From a virus, in IMG/VR virus record IMGVR_UViG_3300006332_000020, positions 1-22,119 of that record: a stretch of DNA of 22,119 bases; one strand, given 5' to 3'. Below, piece by piece: positions 19,420 through 22,119 of this stretch; position 1 is the first letter of the stretch, and each line of letters begins with the position of its first letter. The notes below the pieces were generated by a model, which searched no databases, was not told the origin of the DNA, and saw only the letters and a program-made list of their open reading frames with translations. The translations under genes were made by a program, and so were the position numbers.

Positions 19420-20928
19420 ATGATTGGATTTGGCATGGATGGCAATGTTATGGGAGGACCGGGAGCCTTTGGTTCACCCGGAGCATTAAGTGGTGGAGGA
19501 GGCTGGGGTACTATTCCCGGACCTCTTGATAATATTGAAGACCCAGCCATTCAAGATGCTGTTGCTAGAGCAGTATTAGGAATTGACCAGTCTGGAAATC
19601 CACAGGATATTGGTCAGTCTATAGGAAACCTTGAACAAGCCCTGAACATGAGTATTAATCCGACTCTTGCGGTAACTAATCCGGCTCAGGCTTATAGAAA
19701 TATAGAGAACATAGCCACCCATCATCCACGAGGACCATTGGGAGCGGCTAGTCAAATAATGTCAGGATTTGTTCCCGGCCTTACACAAGGATATAATTTT
19801 AGTGAAGCATTAGGCAATATTATTGGAGGAAATATTGCTAACTTTCAAGATGATCCTTCTAAAAAGTCAATGCGACAGGCTATGGCTACAGATGTTATGA
19901 GCGGTTTATTGGGAAATCCTAACGCTATAAATATGAATGAGGCTATGGATTTTGCAACAGTAGCAAACTTTGTAAATCAAAATGACAAAAACACTTCTTT
20001 AAATTATGATGAAAATGGAAATTTAATTGGATTTACAGAGGCTCCTATAGAAAATTTTGGAGTAGGAACAACCGTAACCTTTGATGACGATACTCCTTAT
20101 GGTTATCAAGGTCCAGTATCCGTCCCTTTAATGGGCAATATTCCTTTGGGAGTTAATCCTTTAAGTCCTATCCTAGATGTTCTAGATAATATAGAACTTG
20201 AAGAATATCAGGATAATCCTAATCCTGCATTTCCTAATTTCCAAAACTTTATAAATAGAACATTTTTTAGTCAAGATAATAATGTAGAACCTTCTATAGA
20301 ATTATATGATCCTCCAACGCTAACCGATCCCGGCTCAACTTTAGATTTTAATAATCCCGGATACCAGTCAATATTTGAAGGAATTGAGGTTAATCCAGTT
20401 ATGGATTCAGACCTTGAAGGTGTAGAAGGCTTGATGGAGGCTGGAGGATTTTTGGGTGGTGGTAGCGGAGTAATTGGACCTGACTTTGACCAAGGAGCAG
20501 TATCACAAGAAGGTGGTGAAGCACTACAGGAAGCCATAGCCCAGAGAGTCGCAGAGACTATTATTGCACAACAGGCGGCAAGACAGGTAACTCCACAATC
20601 GAATAAAGTTACTATTCCAGTATCCAGCGGTCCTGATATTGTTATTGACGTTACGCCACCAGAGCCTGTAAGAAGTAGACCAGTACACCCAGAAGTAGAA
20701 CAAAGAAACCCAAGTGACTCTCCTATACGAATCGCGGCTAAGACAATAGCCAAACCAAAAGCATTTAAGAAACTGCCTAAGTTTGTTCAAAAATCATTAA
20801 GGCAAGGTAAAATTCCTGACGGTATGAAATCTTACCATAGTGATATGGTATCAGAATATCTTGCGCGTACCCGAGAACCAGTATGGCAACCGGGTTCAAA
20901 AGGTAGACCTGCGGATGCAACTAGATGA
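19420..20928 (+). CDS. Low-complexity putative virion or packaging-associated protein
   Basis: The 502-residue product starts with a Gly/Pro-rich disordered segment (about 8-35). A helical Ala/Asn-rich region follows (45-190), then a long acidic Asn/Pro/Asp-rich middle (195-340), a Gln/Ala helix near 370-392, a Pro-rich linker (415-440), and a Lys/Arg-rich C-terminus (445-502). AGGAG precedes the ATG at good spacing. Its stop overlaps terS as ATGA. The reverse strand carries long open frames here, which I treat as shadows because this frame has the ribosome-binding site and the coupling. Disordered ends with a basic tail suit a scaffold-like or DNA-contacting role, but no family is recognised. 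Confidence 0.7.
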   Translation: MIGFGMDGNVMGGPGAFGSPGALSGGGGWGTIPGPLDNIEDPAIQDAVARAVLGIDQSGNPQDIGQSIGNLEQALNMSINPTLAVTNPAQAYRNIENIATHHPRGPLGAASQIMSGFVPGLTQGYNFSEALGNIIGGNIANFQDDPSKKSMRQAMATDVMSGLLGNPNAINMNEAMDFATVANFVNQNDKNTSLNYDENGNLIGFTEAPIENFGVGTTVTFDDDTPYGYQGPVSVPLMGNIPLGVNPLSPILDVLDNIELEEYQDNPNPAFPNFQNFINRTFFSQDNNVEPSIELYDPPTLTDPGSTLDFNNPGYQSIFEGIEVNPVMDSDLEGVEGLMEAGGFLGGGSGVIGPDFDQGAVSQEGGEALQEAIAQRVAETIIAQQAARQVTPQSNKVTIPVSSGPDIVIDVTPPEPVRSRPVHPEVEQRNPSDSPIRIAAKTIAKPKAFKKLPKFVQKSLRQGKIPDGMKSYHSDMVSEYLARTREPVWQPGSKGRPADATR

Positions 20929-21296
20929 CAGAAAAACAAGACAAATTTATAGAAACATACGTCCTTACTGGTAACGCCACTAAAGCGGCTATCGCGGCTG
21001 GGTATTCTGAAAAGACTGCCAAAAGCAAAGGATACCAACTAAAGAACCAACTGCATCCTGAAATACAAAAGGAAGTGCAGAAGGTTATTGCTGATAAGAT
21101 TCCGGCCAGTCTTATGTGGTTGACCGACCTTGCGGAAAAGGCTGAGTCTGAATCTGTCAGATTGGGAGCCATTAAAGATATCCTTGACCGCGCTGGACTT
21201 AAACCAGTAGACAAGGTAGAAACCACCAACATCGACCAAATGAGTAAAGAAGAGATCATTCGGGAGTTAGAGGCACTTGAAAGGCTTAAGCACTGA
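20925..21296 (+). CDS. terS: Terminase small subunit
   Basis: The 123-residue product matches the Terminase_2-type small subunit: an N-terminal KQDKFIETYVLTGNATKAA (4-22) followed by IAAGYS and KTAKSKGYQL, which forms the DNA-binding HTH, then a helical oligomerisation region and an acidic C-terminus. Small terminases bind the packaging site and deliver it to the motor. The gene is joined to its upstream neighbour by ATGA and overlaps terL by 20 bases in another frame. Length is typical. Confidence 0.9.
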   Translation: MTEKQDKFIETYVLTGNATKAAIAAGYSEKTAKSKGYQLKNQLHPEIQKEVQKVIADKIPASLMWLTDLAEKAESESVRLGAIKDILDRAGLKPVDKVETTNIDQMSKEEIIRELEALERLKH

Positions 21297-22119
21297 ACAG
21301 TACCGTAAAGAGTTAGAATTAAAACAGGCTCTGAGAAGCCTTGTACGCTTCTCTCGCATTGACGAGTACGACCCTTACCCATACCAGCAGAAGTTCCATA
21401 AAACAGGCTCAGAGGCCAACCAGAGGCTTCTGATGGCGGCTAACCGTATTGGGAAGTCTTTTTCCGGTGCGGCAGAGATGAGTTACCATCTAACAGGTTT
21501 ATATCCTGACTGGTGGGAAGGCAGACGGTACGATAATCCCATCACCGCTTGGGCGGGTGGGGTTTCAAACGAAACAACTAGAGACATTGTACAATACGAA
21601 CTATTGGGTTCCCCAGATGATCCTGATGCGTTTGGGTCCGGTGCGATACCTAAAAGTAAAATTATAAAAACGGAACGTAAACCGGGTGTACCCAACGCAA
21701 AAAGTGTTGCTCTTATACAACACGTTACGGGCGGGAACTCTTCTTTACACTTCAAAGCCTATGAAATGGGTGTGGATAAGTGGCAGGGACGCAGTGTAGA
21801 CTGTATATGGCTTGACGAAGAACCATCAAGAGAGTTATATTCACAGGCTGTAACCCGAACACTGGACCGTAAAGGCATGGTTTACATGACATTTACACCA
21901 GAATCGGGCATGACTGAGACTGTTGCATCGTTTATGAACAACCTACAGCCCGGTCAATCCTTGACAAACGCTACTTGGGATGACGCTTCAGAGGCAATTA
22001 CCTCCATGAAAGGTAATTCAGGCCATCTAAATGAGTCTGTTATGGCACAGATTCTCTCCAGTTACTCCCCACATGAGAGAGAAATGAGGCGATATGGCCG
22101 TCCCAGCATTGGTTCCGGC
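21277..22119 (+). CDS. terL: Terminase large subunit, N-terminal part (cut by window edge)
   Basis: The frame is open to the window end (281 codons). An adenine-binding YPYQQKF motif (residues 34-40) is followed by Walker A ANRIGKS (55-61), Walker B CIWLDEE (176-182) and a coupling motif MTFTPESG (204-211): the complete ATPase signature of a DNA-packaging motor. The nuclease half lies beyond the window. A TAG at 21268-21270 blocks extension and the first ATG (21433) would remove the adenine motif, so the start is most likely the TTG at 21277, preceded by GGGAG and AGAGG. Confidence 0.9.
   Translation, partial: MKGLSTEQYRKELELKQALRSLVRFSRIDEYDPYPYQQKFHKTGSEANQRLLMAANRIGKSFSGAAEMSYHLTGLYPDWWEGRRYDNPITAWAGGVSNETTRDIVQYELLGSPDDPDAFGSGAIPKSKIIKTERKPGVPNAKSVALIQHVTGGNSSLHFKAYEMGVDKWQGRSVDCIWLDEEPSRELYSQAVTRTLDRKGMVYMTFTPESGMTETVASFMNNLQPGQSLTNATWDDASEAITSMKGNSGHLNESVMAQILSSYSPHEREMRRYGRPSIGSG

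Noticed and set aside
20271-20753. Minus-strand open frame inside the 502-residue gene
   Set aside because: It is Ser/Pro/Thr/Cys-rich low-complexity shadow of the Gly/Pro/Asp-rich plus-strand gene, with no start signal and no neighbours in that direction.
1-22119. CRISPR arrays, insertion sequences and integrase/att sites
   Set aside because: No regularly spaced direct repeats, transposase or recombinase signatures were seen. The Cas4-like nuclease stands alone without other Cas genes.

Overview
The window is a stretch of a double-stranded DNA tailed phage genome. The evidence is a small terminase running into a large terminase at the right edge, a 1,215-residue virion-type protein and membrane/lysis-type genes at the left, and a dense opposite-strand module of nucleotide-metabolism, recombination and nuclease genes between them. 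Genes mostly abut by ATGA or TAATG overlaps. The gene mix (B12-dependent ribonucleotide reductase, A-type Fe-S carrier, metallophosphoesterase, RecB-like nuclease, ArdC-like protein) recalls marine phages of Proteobacteria. That host assignment is an inference. No integrase or tRNA gene was recognised.

Layout. (1) 1-7898, plus strand: the end of a late operon, with virion proteins, then small secreted or membrane proteins, a DUF6356 protein, an IscA/HesB-like Fe-S carrier, a 31-residue membrane peptide overlapping a lipoprotein-like gene, and a membrane-anchored TIM-barrel hydrolase candidate. (2) 7857-14748, minus strand: metallophosphoesterase, PD-(D/E)XK exonuclease, an SSB-tail-like protein, a Ref-like HNH nuclease, a hidden 39-residue membrane peptide, class II ribonucleotide reductase, an annealing-protein candidate, a Holliday-junction-resolvase-like protein and small unknowns. 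(3) 14873-15022, plus strand: a 49-residue very basic protein inserted against the direction of the early module. (4) 15004-17516, minus strand: ArdC-like antirestriction candidate, an HTH protein and a run of tiny genes, two of them with zinc-binding cysteines. (5) 17517-17763: control region ending in a textbook terminator. (6) 17764-18417, minus strand: one isolated gene of unknown function. (7) 18418-19419: about 1 kb with no convincing protein gene but packed with stem-loops. (8) 19420-22119, plus strand: a low-complexity 502-residue protein, terS and the start of terL.

How it fits together. The minus-strand module looks like the early takeover programme: dNTP supply (class II reductase), end processing, strand annealing and junction resolution, and possible evasion of host restriction. 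It contains no recognisable DNA polymerase, primase or helicase, although it seems to lie wholly inside the window. The plus-strand genes on both flanks look like one late programme (packaging, virion, lysis) that continues outside the window on both sides.

The most interesting element is the structured non-coding region at about 18464-19320. At least a dozen nested hairpins are readable by eye. Three share a nearly identical 9-nt loop, and that loop is complementary to a single-copy heptamer in the same region. It is a good candidate for a large phage non-coding RNA of the general GOLLD/ROOL kind, or for a structured control or origin region; which of these it is cannot be settled from one sequence. 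Several genes were also missed or mis-started by simple ORF logic: small genes at 6142-6237, 10696-10815, 14873-15022, 16965-17135 and 17139-17297, and TTG starts at 5803, 9153, 13652 and 21277.
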